Assembly: GCA_934426825.1 (NCBI GenBank)
Contig: CAKRYI010000012.1
Span: 1-64,000 of the forward strand
Direction: 5' to 3'
Source of the DNA: an uncultured Acetatifactor sp.
GTDB lineage: Bacteria > Bacillota > Clostridia > Lachnospirales > Lachnospiraceae
DNA length: 64,000 nucleotides
Under the pieces are notes generated by a model. That model was not told the DNA's origin, searched no databases, and was given only the letters and a program-made list of their open reading frames with translations. The position numbers and the translations under genes are program-made. Positions 12,114 to 21,853 of the stretch are shown here, one piece after another. The stretch's first letter is position 1; the number at the start of each line of letters is the position of its first letter.

Positions 12114-12229
12114 ATACCCACTTCCTTTCCTATATATTTCTTTCTATTAAAATGGTACTTTCCTCAAAAAAACATTCCACCGAATCCGTATCTGTTTCGT
12201 TGTGGAAACGTTTCTCTGAACTTGTTGTT

Positions 12230-12257
12230 ATTCTACTCCTCCTGTAAAAAAAAGCAA
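12230..12257 (-). promoter_or_regulatory. Possible promoter of the ATP synthase operon
   Basis: TTGCTT and TAGAAT with a 16-bp spacer lie about 115 bases upstream of atpB, in the intergenic region shared with the divergent amidotransferase gene. Imperfect match, so tentative. Confidence 0.4.
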
Positions 12258-12339
12258 TGTGCAAAATGACGATTTTTTTGTTCAGCCCAAACGGGACTGC
12301 GCATATATTAACTAAGATAATTGTTCAGACTGGAAAGAA

Positions 12340-12999
12340 ATGTCAATGAAAATTGCCATACTGGGGCGTCAGAAGGACACCTCCAATTACGAAAAATATG
12401 TAGCAAAGCTGCCCGCCGTACCGGTGACTACTCTAAGCCCCGGTACGCTCTCCTCCTGCGACGCACTGATACTGCCCGGCGGCGGGGACATTACCCCCGC
12501 TTTCTTTGGGGAAATCAACACCGCCTCCCGCAATATCGACACGGAGTTAGACATTTTGCAGTTTCAGGCAATAGACTATGCCCTGCGCCTCTCCCTCCCC
12601 ATACTGGGAATCTGCAAGGGCATGCAGGTCATCAACGTGGCTTTCGGCGGCACCATCACACAGGATTTGCCCACCGCCTCCCGCCACCGCTATGAAAACG
12701 GAGACCAATACCACAAAACCCTGATTTCGGAATCCTCCTGCCTCCACGAATTATATGGCAGGGAAATGACCGTAAACAGTGCCCACCATCAGGGAGTTGC
12801 CCGCCTCGGAAATGATTTGCTCGCCATCCAGTGGTGCCCGGATGACGGCTGCGTGGAGGCGCTTATTCACGAACATCTTCCGATTTTGGGGCTGCAATGG
12901 CACCCGGAACGGCTGGATGCGGCAGTTTCCGGTGTGGACGGCTCCCCGGTTTTGTCCCTTCTGTCTGCTTGGATTTACGCTTTCCGGGAACGCCTTTAA
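12340..12999 (+). CDS. Class I glutamine amidotransferase, PuuD-like (peptidase C26)
   Basis: 219 residues. The glutamine amidotransferase triad is present: Cys92 in LGICKGMQV, His188 and Glu190 in LQWHPER. The LPGGGDITP motif near residue 45 is typical of gamma-glutamyl-gamma-aminobutyrate hydrolases, which remove glutamate from gamma-glutamyl amines. The real substrate is unknown. Start ATG 12340; a second ATG at 12346 has better spacing from GGAAAG. Its last 137 bases are antisense to the end of the next gene, which is convergent. Confidence 0.9.
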   Translation: MSMKIAILGRQKDTSNYEKYVAKLPAVPVTTLSPGTLSSCDALILPGGGDITPAFFGEINTASRNIDTELDILQFQAIDYALRLSLPILGICKGMQVINVAFGGTITQDLPTASRHRYENGDQYHKTLISESSCLHELYGREMTVNSAHHQGVARLGNDLLAIQWCPDDGCVEALIHEHLPILGLQWHPERLDAAVSGVDGSPVLSLLSAWIYAFRERL

Positions 13000-14080
13000 A
13001 AAGGCTTTTCCCGACAGCAATCTCAAAGAGGGACTTCACAATGGCACGCAGCATATCGGCAGTCTGCTTATCAATCTCCTTCATTGCCGCCACCATGCCG
13101 TTCATGCTCTTTTTCCAGTCCGCCGTAAATTCAATCAAATCCTTTGCCTGAGAAGCGGACACCACCTGATACAGGGTATCCACAAAGGTCCGAAGCTGTG
13201 TCTCATCCAGTGACAGAATCCACTGGTTAATAGCCTTATCCATCCTCATTCTCTTTTCGTAAATGCCGTCCACTTCCACAAACTGTCCGTCCTTTACCAG
13301 CCAGCTGAACGGGTCGTGCTGCGCCAGTCCGAAGGTCTTGCTTTCCACCACACGGTAACGGATGTCCGTCTCAAAGAGCATTCCGACCAAAGACGAATGG
13401 GGCAGAATTTTCACCACCTTATCGGCGATTTCGTCATAACGGCACTCTGCTAAAACCTCCGGTCGGAATCCCGGTCCGTCCATGCTGTAAACTTTCAGTA
13501 TTCTCTCCTGCACCTTGGGAATACAGTTCATGGCGCTGTATACCGCAAGATTTCCTCCCTTGGAGTGTCCTCCGATATAGAACGGGCTGTGAAGCCGCCC
13601 CGTCACGGTATTCAAATATTTCACACTCAGCTCCTGCCCCGGAACCGGCGACAGAAATGCCATGTTGAAATCTTCCTTCCAGCCGATAATCGTCTCGTCC
13701 GTTCCCCGGAAAGCAATGTACATGGTATTATCTTCCAAAAGAAATGTGATGGCGGAAAACTGGGTTTCCCACTCTGCTTCTACTATATTAATGTAGCAGT
13801 TCATGCGCAGGGTACGAAACCGGCGGCTGTGGAGCATTTGCTCAAACAGTTCCCGGTTCTCCTTTTCAAAACGTTCGTCGGCAAACAGCTTATCGCAGTC
13901 GCTTCTTGCCGCTAATTCCTCCAAGGTCACGGAGCGTCCGTTTTCTTTTACCCCCGGCACCATTCCGTCAAATTTCAGATATGAAAACTGGCAGAGTGCG
14001 AGAGAATCCACATCATTCATAGGTTTCTCATAAAAAGACTGCCCACCGTATTCTTTCAAATAATCGATAATTGTTCCCAT
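12863..14080 (-). CDS. Mbeg1-like (DUF2974) alpha/beta hydrolase
   Basis: 405 residues. A lipase-type nucleophile elbow GHSKGGN (Ser173) and the AFRGTDET segment are typical of the DUF2974/Mbeg1-like family found widely in Clostridia. The substrate is not established. The start ATG 14080 follows GAAAGG; TTG 14089 is possible. The last 45 residues or so (from about 361) form a basic, proline-rich tail read antisense to the PuuD-like gene. This tail is not needed for the fold and may come from loss of an earlier stop codon. Confidence 0.8.
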   Translation of the reverse strand: MGTIIDYLKEYGGQSFYEKPMNDVDSLALCQFSYLKFDGMVPGVKENGRSVTLEELAARSDCDKLFADERFEKENRELFEQMLHSRRFRTLRMNCYINIVEAEWETQFSAITFLLEDNTMYIAFRGTDETIIGWKEDFNMAFLSPVPGQELSVKYLNTVTGRLHSPFYIGGHSKGGNLAVYSAMNCIPKVQERILKVYSMDGPGFRPEVLAECRYDEIADKVVKILPHSSLVGMLFETDIRYRVVESKTFGLAQHDPFSWLVKDGQFVEVDGIYEKRMRMDKAINQWILSLDETQLRTFVDTLYQVVSASQAKDLIEFTADWKKSMNGMVAAMKEIDKQTADMLRAIVKSLFEIAVGKSLFKGVPGKRKSKQTEGTKPGSRPHRKLPHPAVPGAIAAPKSEDVRE

Positions 14081-14313
14081 CCGAACCAACCTTTCTTATT
14101 TCCAGTTTTTCCCTATCTTTCATAGATTGTAGACAATTCAACTACTCTTGTTCTTATTTTAACACATCTTACAATTTACACAAAATTATTTACTTAATTT
14201 AATTGAAAATTTTGTAGAAATGTGGTACTTTGAAAGTAGCTTTTAATACGAAAAAAGGGATTGCTTTACTATTAGTTATCACAGCATTATTATTGACCGA
14301 GGAGGAATCTCAT

Positions 14314-16053
14314 ATGAAAAAAGAAAAGAAAGCCGGGCGTAAAAAAATCTTCAGTATCCGGAAGAAACTTTTGCTTACTATTTTGCCACTGTTTTTGTTA
14401 TCCTTCACTTTACTGACAGCGCTGATGTCCATACAGTCGGGATCTTCCATGCTGAAAAGTGCCAAGAGCACACTCCTCATGGAAGCACAGTCCAATGCCA
14501 AAACGGTTGCTATCAACCTGTTAATCAGCACCGGGGGAAGCAGCAGTACAACAGAGGCTTATCAGGAAATCGCCTCCTACCCCGTTAAGCTGTCCTCCTT
14601 CACCGCATCCGTAAATGATATTCGTGTTATGGACGAGGGCAACGTGTTTCTTGTTAACACCAACACCATGGCAATCTTAGCACACAACGATCCGAAATGC
14701 CGTGGCACACTGATTACCGATTACGCAGAGGATTCTTTCCTTGGAAGAGTTACCAAGCAGATTGAAACCGGTTCTCAGGACGTTGTTTCCATTAAAGGCG
14801 ATGCAGGCGAGAATTATTATACTGCCGTTACCTACATAGAGGGAACCCCTTGGGCAATGGTTTCCTATATCTCAGAGGAATATATTTTAAATGACCTGAT
14901 TCGTCTGGTATATATGATAGCCGTTATCTTCGTGGTAATCTTTGTCATTGTATTTGTAGTCATCGGTCTTACCGTTGGACGCATGACCAAACCTATCAAG
15001 ACACTGACAGGTATCCTTACCACCATAGCAGACGGTGATTTCACCGTGGACATTCCGGTAAAAGGTAAGGATGAAATTGCCGTTATGAGCAGCTCCTTAA
15101 AAGACTTCGTATCCGTTATGCACGAGGTAATTACCGACATTCAGGGTGTTTCCGACCAGCTTGCCGATTCCAGTTCCGCAACCAAGGAACTTGCCGGTAC
15201 ACTGTATACCAGTTCCCAGTCTCAGGCGGAATCCATGGCGGATGTCAAAGTTACCGTGGATCAGGTGGCAAGCGGCGTTCAGGATTTGGCAGAGCATGCA
15301 GGTACATTGTCCACCGTTGTTACCGCTACCAACCAGCAGGGTGCACACGCTCATGAAAATATGCAGCAGACCGTTGACGTTGCATCTCACGGACGTGAGG
15401 ATATGGAAACCGTCAACAGCGCTATGGACTCCATTGTCACGGCAATGAAAGAATTAAAAGAGACTGTTCAGCAGGTTGGCTCCTCCACGGAACAGATTAA
15501 TTCCATGGTCAGCCTGATTAGCGATATTGCAGACCAGACAAACCTGTTGTCCCTGAATGCGGCAATCGAGGCTGCCCGTGCCGGTGATGCCGGACGCGGC
15601 TTCGCAGTTGTTGCTGAGGAAATCCGAAAGCTGGCAGAGGTAAGTTCCAATTCCGCTTCCCAGATTTCCGATATCATTGAGCAGGTTACCGCAGAGGTTT
15701 CCCGCATGGTAGAGCAGACCAACCAGAGTGTATCTTACATTGAGAGCAACTCTGAAAAGATTACCGCTGCCTGCGACACCTTCGAGAATATTTACAACAA
15801 CGTATCTGATACCAATGATGTACTGAGTGAAATCGTAGACCAGATTGCTCATGTAGATGACGTAGCGACCAACATTGCAGCACTCTCCGAAGAACAGTCG
15901 GCAAGTACGGAAGAAATCCTTGCCTCCACGGAAGTTTTGGCTGAATCCTCCCTGCAGTTCTCCGCAGACAGCAAGAAGGTATCCGAAAATGCCGATGCGG
16001 TTTCCTCCGCTTCTTTCACTCTGACAGAGCATATGAAGAAGTTCAAGATTTAA
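14314..16053 (+). CDS. Methyl-accepting chemotaxis protein with extracellular sensor
   Basis: 579 residues. A basic start ([10 protein letters not shown]) is followed by a membrane helix, an extracellular sensor of about 170 residues resembling a Cache domain, a second helix, HAMP ([12 protein letters not shown] to about residue 275) and the signalling coiled coil with the hairpin [19 protein letters not shown] and [12 protein letters not shown]. It would pass ligand signals to CheA/CheW; no che genes are in this window. I chose ATG 14314, 8 nt after GAGGAGG, over the longer frame from 14230. A strong terminator follows. Confidence 0.93.
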   Translation: MKKEKKAGRKKIFSIRKKLLLTILPLFLLSFTLLTALMSIQSGSSMLKSAKSTLLMEAQSNAKTVAINLLISTGGSSSTTEAYQEIASYPVKLSSFTASVNDIRVMDEGNVFLVNTNTMAILAHNDPKCRGTLITDYAEDSFLGRVTKQIETGSQDVVSIKGDAGENYYTAVTYIEGTPWAMVSYISEEYILNDLIRLVYMIAVIFVVIFVIVFVVIGLTVGRMTKPIKTLTGILTTIADGDFTVDIPVKGKDEIAVMSSSLKDFVSVMHEVITDIQGVSDQLADSSSATKELAGTLYTSSQSQAESMADVKVTVDQVASGVQDLAEHAGTLSTVVTATNQQGAHAHENMQQTVDVASHGREDMETVNSAMDSIVTAMKELKETVQQVGSSTEQINSMVSLISDIADQTNLLSLNAAIEAARAGDAGRGFAVVAEEIRKLAEVSSNSASQISDIIEQVTAEVSRMVEQTNQSVSYIESNSEKITAACDTFENIYNNVSDTNDVLSEIVDQIAHVDDVATNIAALSEEQSASTEEILASTEVLAESSLQFSADSKKVSENADAVSSASFTLTEHMKKFKI

Positions 16054-16110
16054 TTTATGAAATATGTCAGGTTGTCTGTCGTACCGTTTTAGACTAACAT
16101 AAACAGCATT

Positions 16111-16147
16111 AAAACAGCCGATTCCGTAATGGAATCGGCTGTTTTTT
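16111..16147. terminator. Bidirectional terminator between MCP and citrate synthase
   Basis: A perfect stem (AAAACAGCCGATTCC and complement) with a small loop has T runs on both strands. It lies between two convergent genes (stops at 16053 and 16154) and can serve both. Confidence 0.9.
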
Positions 16148-16153
16148 AATTCT

Positions 16154-17503
16154 TTATTTCCTGTCCTCAATGCTTACATAGTCACGCTCCTGCATGACGC
16201 TCTTGTAAGCGGGGCGGATAATCTTATCCATGTTAATCAGTTCTTCTATGCGGTGTGCACTCCACCCCACGATTCTCGCAATGGCAAAAATCGGAGTGTA
16301 CATCTCAAGCGGAATTTCCAGCATACTGTAGACAAATCCGCTGTAAAAATCTACATTGGCACTGACCCCTTTGTAAATTTTCTTCTTGCCGGAAATGACT
16401 TCCGGGGCAAGTCTCTCTATCATGGAGTACAGTTCAAAGTCCTTCTCTCTTCCCTTTGCGGTGGCAAGCTGCTCCACAAATCCCTTGAATACTCTCGCTC
16501 TGGGGTCGGAAAGGGAATATACCGCATGTCCCATACCATAAATCAGTCCCTTATGGTCAAATACCTCTTTGTTCAGAATCTTTTGCAGATAATCGCGAAC
16601 CGCATCCTCGTCCGTCCAGTCGGACACGTTTGCCTCAATATCGCGCATCATTTCTACAACCTTGATATTGGCTCCGCCATGCTTGGGTCCTTTTAGTGAC
16701 GAAAGCGCCGCCGCTACAACGGAATAAGTATCGGAACCGGAGGACGTAACCACTCTGGTGGTAAAGGTGGAGTTATTACCGCCGCCATGTTCCATATGAA
16801 GCACCAGTGCAATATCAAGCACTCTTGCTTCCAGTTCCGTATATTGTTTGTCCGGTCTAAGCATCATCAGAAGATTTTCTGCCGTGGAGAGCTTTTTCTG
16901 CGGTCTGTGGATATACATACTGTCATCATTGGAATAATGATTGTATGCGTGGTATCCGTACACTGCAAGCATAGGGAATACACTGATAAGACCGATGCAC
17001 TGACGCATTACATTCTCTATGGAAATATCACTGCAATTTCTATCATAAGACGCTAAGGTAAGCACACTCCTGGTCAATGAGTTCATAATATCACTGCTGG
17101 GTGCCTTCATAATAACGTCTCTGGTAAAGTTCGTCGGCAATGTTCTGTTTGCCGCTAAAATATCACGGAATTGCTTTAACTGCGCCTCTGTCGGCAGTTC
17201 ACCGAACAAAAGCAGATAGGACACTTCTTCAAAACCGTATCTCTTTTTCTTAAATCCTTCTACCAGCTCTATACAATCATAGCCACGATACCACAATTTA
17301 CCGTCGCATGGCATTTTGTGACCGTTTTCTATTTTAAATGACTCGATTCTGGATATATTGGTCAGACCGGCTACCACGCCGTTTCCGTTTTTATCCCGCA
17401 GACCTCTCTGCACTCCGTATTCGTCAAAAAGCTGCGCTTCAATCACATCTGCTTTCCTACAGAGATTTGCATACTCCGTAAGATAACTTTCATTCTTTTT
17501 CAC
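16154..17503 (-). CDS. gltA: Citrate synthase
   Basis: 449 residues. Catalytic regions are present: LHMEHGGGNNSTFTTRV (first His), YGMGHAVYSLSDPRA (second His) and SANVDFYSGFVY (Asp). It condenses oxaloacetate and acetyl-CoA to citrate, the entry to 2-oxoglutarate and glutamate synthesis in anaerobes with an incomplete cycle. The start is GTG 17503, 7 nt after GGAGG. Monocistronic, with its own promoter and a shared terminator. Other cycle genes are not adjacent. Confidence 0.95.
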   Translation of the reverse strand: MKKNESYLTEYANLCRKADVIEAQLFDEYGVQRGLRDKNGNGVVAGLTNISRIESFKIENGHKMPCDGKLWYRGYDCIELVEGFKKKRYGFEEVSYLLLFGELPTEAQLKQFRDILAANRTLPTNFTRDVIMKAPSSDIMNSLTRSVLTLASYDRNCSDISIENVMRQCIGLISVFPMLAVYGYHAYNHYSNDDSMYIHRPQKKLSTAENLLMMLRPDKQYTELEARVLDIALVLHMEHGGGNNSTFTTRVVTSSGSDTYSVVAAALSSLKGPKHGGANIKVVEMMRDIEANVSDWTDEDAVRDYLQKILNKEVFDHKGLIYGMGHAVYSLSDPRARVFKGFVEQLATAKGREKDFELYSMIERLAPEVISGKKKIYKGVSANVDFYSGFVYSMLEIPLEMYTPIFAIARIVGWSAHRIEELINMDKIIRPAYKSVMQERDYVSIEDRK

Positions 17504-17595
17504 TGAAAAACCTCCTTTTCCCTTCTGATTTTCTCTCTTCCTTTCTTTTTCCTCCTCTTCCCGCCCTGCTGTTCTCCCAACAAAACGTTATTAAT

Positions 17596-17625
17596 ATGAT
17601 ATTATTTTTTTGCCTATCTTGTCAA
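17596..17625 (-). promoter_or_regulatory. Promoter of citrate synthase
   Basis: TTGACA (17625-17620) and TATCAT (17601-17596), 18-bp spacer, about 90 bases upstream of the GTG start. Confidence 0.75.
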
Positions 17626-17662
17626 TGAACAAATTATTAACTTTGTCCGATTTTCAATTAAA

Positions 17663-19783
17663 TTATGCGCTAATTTGCTTCTGTTCCATTAATTTTTCAA
17701 AATCCACAAGCGGCACTGCCGGAGAATAATACCAACCCTGATACAATTTACAGCCTACCTCCGACAGTTTCTGCCTAATATCGGCGTCCGCAACATACTC
17801 TGCCAGCACCTGCACGCCGAGCGTTCCCGACAGTCTGACAATGGACGCAATAATTTCGCTACATCTGGGATTATCCAGAATACCCTTCACCAGTGAGCCG
17901 TCCAGTTTTACCAGTTCAAAGTGATTTCCGGTCAGATACCGGATAGAGGTACTTCCCATGGAAAAGTCGTCCACCGCCAGTCGGTATCCCACCTCTCTTA
18001 AGCGGTAGAACCGGTCTTTCAACGTATCGTCCAATGCCAGCGCATCCTGCTCCGTAATTTCAAGACAGATTTTCAGGCTCTGAATATCCATCTCCCCTGC
18101 AAGCTGCAACAGGAAATCTTCAAATTCTTTTTCCTGAATCGCTTTTCCGGTGACATTGACACTGACCTTAATTCCCTGCGTGCCGTATTTTTCCTGAATG
18201 GTCCGGGCATCCGTCATGGCTTTTTTAATAATCCACTTTTCCAGTTTATCCCGAAGTCCGGTTTCCTCTGCCAACTGGAAAATCAGCGGCGGATAAATCC
18301 AGCCAAGTAACGGATGTTTCCAGCGAAGCAGTGCTTCCACGCCCACACATTTGTCTGCGTCATTATACTGCGGCTGATAGAACAGCTGTAACTCCTCATG
18401 CTCGAAAGCATATTCCAAATCTGCAGCCAACGTCCTTCCCAGCCACCCAAAAGAGGTATCTCCGTCCGTAAGCGCCACTTTTTCCCCGGAGGTTTCACTC
18501 TTTTTCAGCGCATTCAGCATCATTTCATACTCCGCCTTGGAAGATTCCTGTTTTCTCTTGTCATACAGCTTTACAAAAGGCATATAAATTACCACGCCCA
18601 CCGCAATATTGACAAGCTGTAACATCGAACTGCGGATGGAGCCTGTCGCCATGTATGCATTCAAAAAAATCGGGGTAGTCCACTGGACATTTTCCGTAAT
18701 CACAGGGACCCAGCCCATCCATGTGGCAAAGTATGCGATGGAAAAGTTCACTATCGGAACTAAAACAAACGGAATCAGAAAAACAACATTATAGACTACC
18801 GGCAATCCAAAGACCATAATTTCATTGATATTGAAAAGCATTGGAATTGCCGAAATTCTCATCAGGCTCTTCGTCTCCTTGCGCTTGCTGAAAAGGAGAA
18901 GCGCTATCAGCAGGCATAAGGTTCCTCCGCACCCGCCTATCATTACATAATTATTGAAGAACTGTCTGGTAAGGATTTCCGTTGCCTGCTGTCCACTGCT
19001 CACCAGTTCCATATTCTGTACAATGGCATTGTGGAACAGGCTCTCCGTAACACCTTCCAGTATATCACTTCCATGCACTCCGAAAAACCACAGAATGTTG
19101 CTTAAGAAAATGTAGGAATAACCTCCTAACAGCCCGCCTCCCACATGACCTGCCACATGACAAATCAGATTCGTAAATAAATCAAAAAAGCTGTCCGCCT
19201 GCGTCATATGTAAAATAAGATTATTGACCCCTACAGTAATCAGATAGACCACACCAACAGGCAGAATGGCTTGTATGGCATTCGCCAAATCGGAGTTTGC
19301 GCCGCCGGTCAACAGCTGTTTGCCCCGTTTCATCCTCTCCGCCACCCACAGATAAAGGTAGGAAGCTGAACTCGCCGCTATCAGTGCCAACAACATTCCT
19401 CTTGGCTCAAATGCCTGCAGGTTACCGGTTTTGGCACCGGAAAGAACAAAAAAGCTGCCCAGAGACACCACCATGGTTCCATGCTTCCAACCATGACCGG
19501 CGCCGTCCCGCAGCATTCCAATCTGATACCCTGTAATTGCGGCAGTATAAACCGATAACATACCCATAGTAACCGCCCGAACCGACTGAAACAACTGGTA
19601 CAGCATACCACCGTTCCACTTTGTAATAAAGGTTATATACTTTTCATTTGGAAAGGATTCCAAAAGCACCGCAAAAGAACCTATCATCAAAATAGGAATC
19701 ATTTTAATCAATGCCTTACGCACCGCCTGTATCAATACATACCCGCGTATCTTGTTCAACCAATTTGTTATGCCAACCCTCAT
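17663..19783 (-). CDS. PTS EIIC (cellobiose-type) fused to an EAL c-di-GMP phosphodiesterase domain
   Basis: 706 residues. Residues 1 to about 410 form a CelB-type EIIC permease with about ten helices (GVHGSDILEG, FNINEIMVFGLP and WTTPIFLNAYMATG are family motifs). Residues about 450-700 form an EAL domain with an apparently full catalytic set: VEALLRWKHP, NVTG, LEITE, DDFSMG, KLDGS, LAEYV and YQGWYYS. EAL enzymes split cyclic di-GMP. No EIIA, EIIB or GGDEF domain is attached or nearby, so the EIIC part may act as a sugar or PTS-state sensor rather than a transporter (inference). I chose ATG 19783, just after GGAAAGGAAAACAT; the frame runs open to 19852 without a ribosome site. Confidence 0.9.
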   Translation of the reverse strand: MRVGITNWLNKIRGYVLIQAVRKALIKMIPILMIGSFAVLLESFPNEKYITFITKWNGGMLYQLFQSVRAVTMGMLSVYTAAITGYQIGMLRDGAGHGWKHGTMVVSLGSFFVLSGAKTGNLQAFEPRGMLLALIAASSASYLYLWVAERMKRGKQLLTGGANSDLANAIQAILPVGVVYLITVGVNNLILHMTQADSFFDLFTNLICHVAGHVGGGLLGGYSYIFLSNILWFFGVHGSDILEGVTESLFHNAIVQNMELVSSGQQATEILTRQFFNNYVMIGGCGGTLCLLIALLLFSKRKETKSLMRISAIPMLFNINEIMVFGLPVVYNVVFLIPFVLVPIVNFSIAYFATWMGWVPVITENVQWTTPIFLNAYMATGSIRSSMLQLVNIAVGVVIYMPFVKLYDKRKQESSKAEYEMMLNALKKSETSGEKVALTDGDTSFGWLGRTLAADLEYAFEHEELQLFYQPQYNDADKCVGVEALLRWKHPLLGWIYPPLIFQLAEETGLRDKLEKWIIKKAMTDARTIQEKYGTQGIKVSVNVTGKAIQEKEFEDFLLQLAGEMDIQSLKICLEITEQDALALDDTLKDRFYRLREVGYRLAVDDFSMGSTSIRYLTGNHFELVKLDGSLVKGILDNPRCSEIIASIVRLSGTLGVQVLAEYVADADIRQKLSEVGCKLYQGWYYSPAVPLVDFEKLMEQKQISA

Positions 19784-19840
19784 ATGTTTTCCTTTCCGGT
19801 ATACTACACAATATTCAAACAAAGTAAGCGTCCATTTAAT

Positions 19841-19868
19841 ATTATAATACATCAGCTGATTTTATCAA
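19841..19868 (-). promoter_or_regulatory. Promoter of the EIIC-EAL gene
   Basis: TTGATA (19868-19863) and a consensus TATAAT (19846-19841), 16-bp spacer, about 60 bases upstream of the start. The palindrome ATCAGCTGAT lies in the spacer. Confidence 0.75.
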
Positions 19869-19887
19869 CCAATTTTTACCAAAAAAG

Positions 19888-19926
19888 ATAAAAAAGCAGA
19901 CACTTTTCTGTCAAAATGTCTGCTTT
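19888..19926 (-). terminator. Terminator after the MATE remnant
   Basis: On the minus strand, stem AAAGCAGACA/TGTCTGCTTT (19926-19893) followed by a T run. It lies 12 bases past the stop of the truncated MATE gene and still looks functional. Confidence 0.75.
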
Positions 19927-19937
19927 ATCTGCATTTC

Positions 19938-20126
19938 TCAGCATTTAAATTCCCTATAGGTACGAATTAAAATAACAATAGATACCGCAAAAGTCAAAAT
20001 ATCTGCCAACGGCATGGAATATAGAACTCCGTCCAGTCCAAACCATACCGGCAAAAGCAGGGCAAACCCAACCCCGAATACCACCTCTCTTATCATGGAA
20101 AGTGCCGTGGATTCCAACGGTTTTCC
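19938..20126 (-). pseudogene. 3' remnant of a MATE efflux pump gene
   Basis: About 62 codons read GKPLESTALSMIREVVFGVG and continue with FALLLPVWFGLDGVLYSMP-type residues to a normal C-terminal end. This matches the last two helices of MATE transporters of the type at 37850-39229. Nothing upstream in frame looks like MATE. The open frame extends to 20390 but that part overlaps the AGCS terminator and the AGCS gene on the same strand. The first ten helices have been deleted, leaving only the tail and terminator. Confidence 0.75.
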
Positions 20127-20161
20127 ACAATAACGAAAGCAATCGCACCCACTCACACCAC

Positions 20162-20199
20162 AAAAAAGAGCGCAGGTCCAATCACTTGGACTTACGCTC
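20162..20199 (-). terminator. Terminator of the AGCS symporter gene
   Basis: Minus strand: GAGCGTAAGTCCAA and TTGGACCTGCGCTC form an imperfect hairpin followed by TTTTTT. It lies 68 bases past the symporter stop and just before the MATE remnant. Confidence 0.7.
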
Positions 20200-20266
20200 C
20201 CGCTACTCAGCTTTGATATTGTAGCATAAATTTTCTTAAAAATGCAAGCAATAAATCGGTACCGTG

Positions 20267-21676
20267 TTACATCTTTTTCACAGAATCCAGATACTTCTTC
20301 GTCTCTGCCACTACCACTCCGTTCAGTGCAAGCAGGGCAATCAGGTTCGGGATTGCCATAAGACCGTTGAAAATATCTGCGATGGTCCATACTGCCTTTA
20401 CAGTCATGTAAGGTCCGATGAATACACAGAAAATATAAAGCCAGCGATATGCCTTGACTACCTTCTGCTTATTGCCGGTCAGATACTCCAGACATCTCTC
20501 ACTGTAATAATCCCATCCGAGAATGGTGGTAAACGCAAAGAATACCAGACACGCCATCAGGATAAAGGATGCCACCTGATTCGGGAAAGGAAGTCCTAAC
20601 TGGAAAGCTCTGGAAGTAACATCCACACCGTCCAAACCTACGTTCCATGAATCGGTAATTACGATTACCAGACCGGTCATGGTACAGATAACCAAAGTAT
20701 CGATAACGGTACCAAGCATGGAAATCAGTCCCTGCTTTGCAGGAGAATCGGTCTGTGCTGCCGCTGCTGCGATAGGTGCACTACCGATACCTGCCTCATT
20801 GGAGAAAATACCGCGGGCAATACCTTTCTGCATTGCCATCAGAATTGCCCCCAATGCTCCGCCGGCAACCGCTCTCATACCAAAGGCACTCTGAATGATA
20901 GTAGCCAGTGCACCGGGAATTGCTTTATAATTGCAAACAAGAACAATCAATGCTGCCAGCACATAGGTAACTGCCATAAAAGGAACCACTACCTGTGCCA
21001 CCTTGGAAATTCTCTGTAATCCTCCGATAATAACCAGTGCCACAAAGAATGTCAAAATCAGACCGGAAATTACCACGCTCCATGAATAATCCATGCCAAA
21101 CAGATGAACCGTATGTACGCTCTCTGCATCGAAAAAGCCCTTAACAGCGCTGGTAATACCATTAATCTGGGTAAAAGTACCGATACCGAACAAACCTACG
21201 CAAACGCCCATAAATGCAAAGATTTTGGCAAGCCATTTCCAGTTCGTGCCCATACCGTTTTCAATATAGTAGAACGGTCCGCCGATAACATGTCCGTCCT
21301 CTGCCGTCACACGATATTTAACGGCTAACAGACACTCGGAATATTTGGTTGCAGTTCCCACCAAAGCAGCAATCCACATCCAGAATAACGCACCGGGACC
21401 ACCTGCCACGATAGCCGTAGCAACACCGACGATATTACCGGTTCCGATTGTTGCAGAAAGAGCGGTACATAACGCTGCGAAACTGGAAACCTCGCCGTCT
21501 TCACCACTTTTTTCATTCGCTATCAGATGCTTGATGGAATGGGGAAGTTTGGTAATTTGCAGACCTTTTAATCGAATGGTCAGAAAAATACCGGTTACAA
21601 GAATCAGGACAATCAGGGGGACACCCCACACAAAATTATCCACTGCACTTAAGAAATTACTGATTGCGTCTAACAT
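20267..21676 (-). CDS. Alanine/glycine:cation symporter (AGCS family)
   Basis: 469 residues with about eleven membrane helices. Family motifs: SFAALCTALSATIGTGNIVG near residue 65, GGPGALFWMW and ARGIFSNEAGIGSAPIAAAA. It imports alanine or glycine with Na+ or H+. A glycine riboswitch lies in the leader, so glycine is the likely signal and probably a substrate. Start ATG 21676 with AAGGAGGAGAAT upstream. Monocistronic. Confidence 0.95.
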   Translation of the reverse strand: MLDAISNFLSAVDNFVWGVPLIVLILVTGIFLTIRLKGLQITKLPHSIKHLIANEKSGEDGEVSSFAALCTALSATIGTGNIVGVATAIVAGGPGALFWMWIAALVGTATKYSECLLAVKYRVTAEDGHVIGGPFYYIENGMGTNWKWLAKIFAFMGVCVGLFGIGTFTQINGITSAVKGFFDAESVHTVHLFGMDYSWSVVISGLILTFFVALVIIGGLQRISKVAQVVVPFMAVTYVLAALIVLVCNYKAIPGALATIIQSAFGMRAVAGGALGAILMAMQKGIARGIFSNEAGIGSAPIAAAAAQTDSPAKQGLISMLGTVIDTLVICTMTGLVIVITDSWNVGLDGVDVTSRAFQLGLPFPNQVASFILMACLVFFAFTTILGWDYYSERCLEYLTGNKQKVVKAYRWLYIFCVFIGPYMTVKAVWTIADIFNGLMAIPNLIALLALNGVVVAETKKYLDSVKKM

Positions 21677-21682
21677 ATTCTC

Positions 21683-21830
21683 CTCCTTAGACTAACAGCC
21701 ATTCCCTAAAGAGTAGAACACGCACTTGAAATGCTCTGTCCTTTTGCCTGAGAGATTGGCAGCATGTATGGCTGCCGTACACCTTCGGCGCTTTGAATAC
21801 GGTTATGCGGTATCAAAGACTCTCCAGAGT
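21683..21830 (-). promoter_or_regulatory. Glycine riboswitch (single aptamer)
   Basis: The conserved glycine aptamer core is present on the minus strand: CTCTGGAGAG, GCGCCGAAGG and CTCTCAGGCAAAAGGACAG (21829-21734). Only one aptamer is seen. After it, CTCTTTAG (21713-21706) can pair over 8 bases with CTAAGGAG (21690-21683), which covers the ribosome binding site, suggesting control of translation. Glycine riboswitches before AGCS symporters are well known. The switch direction is not shown by sequence. Confidence 0.93.
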
Positions 21831-21853
21831 GAAACTGAATTAAAATTTTTGAA

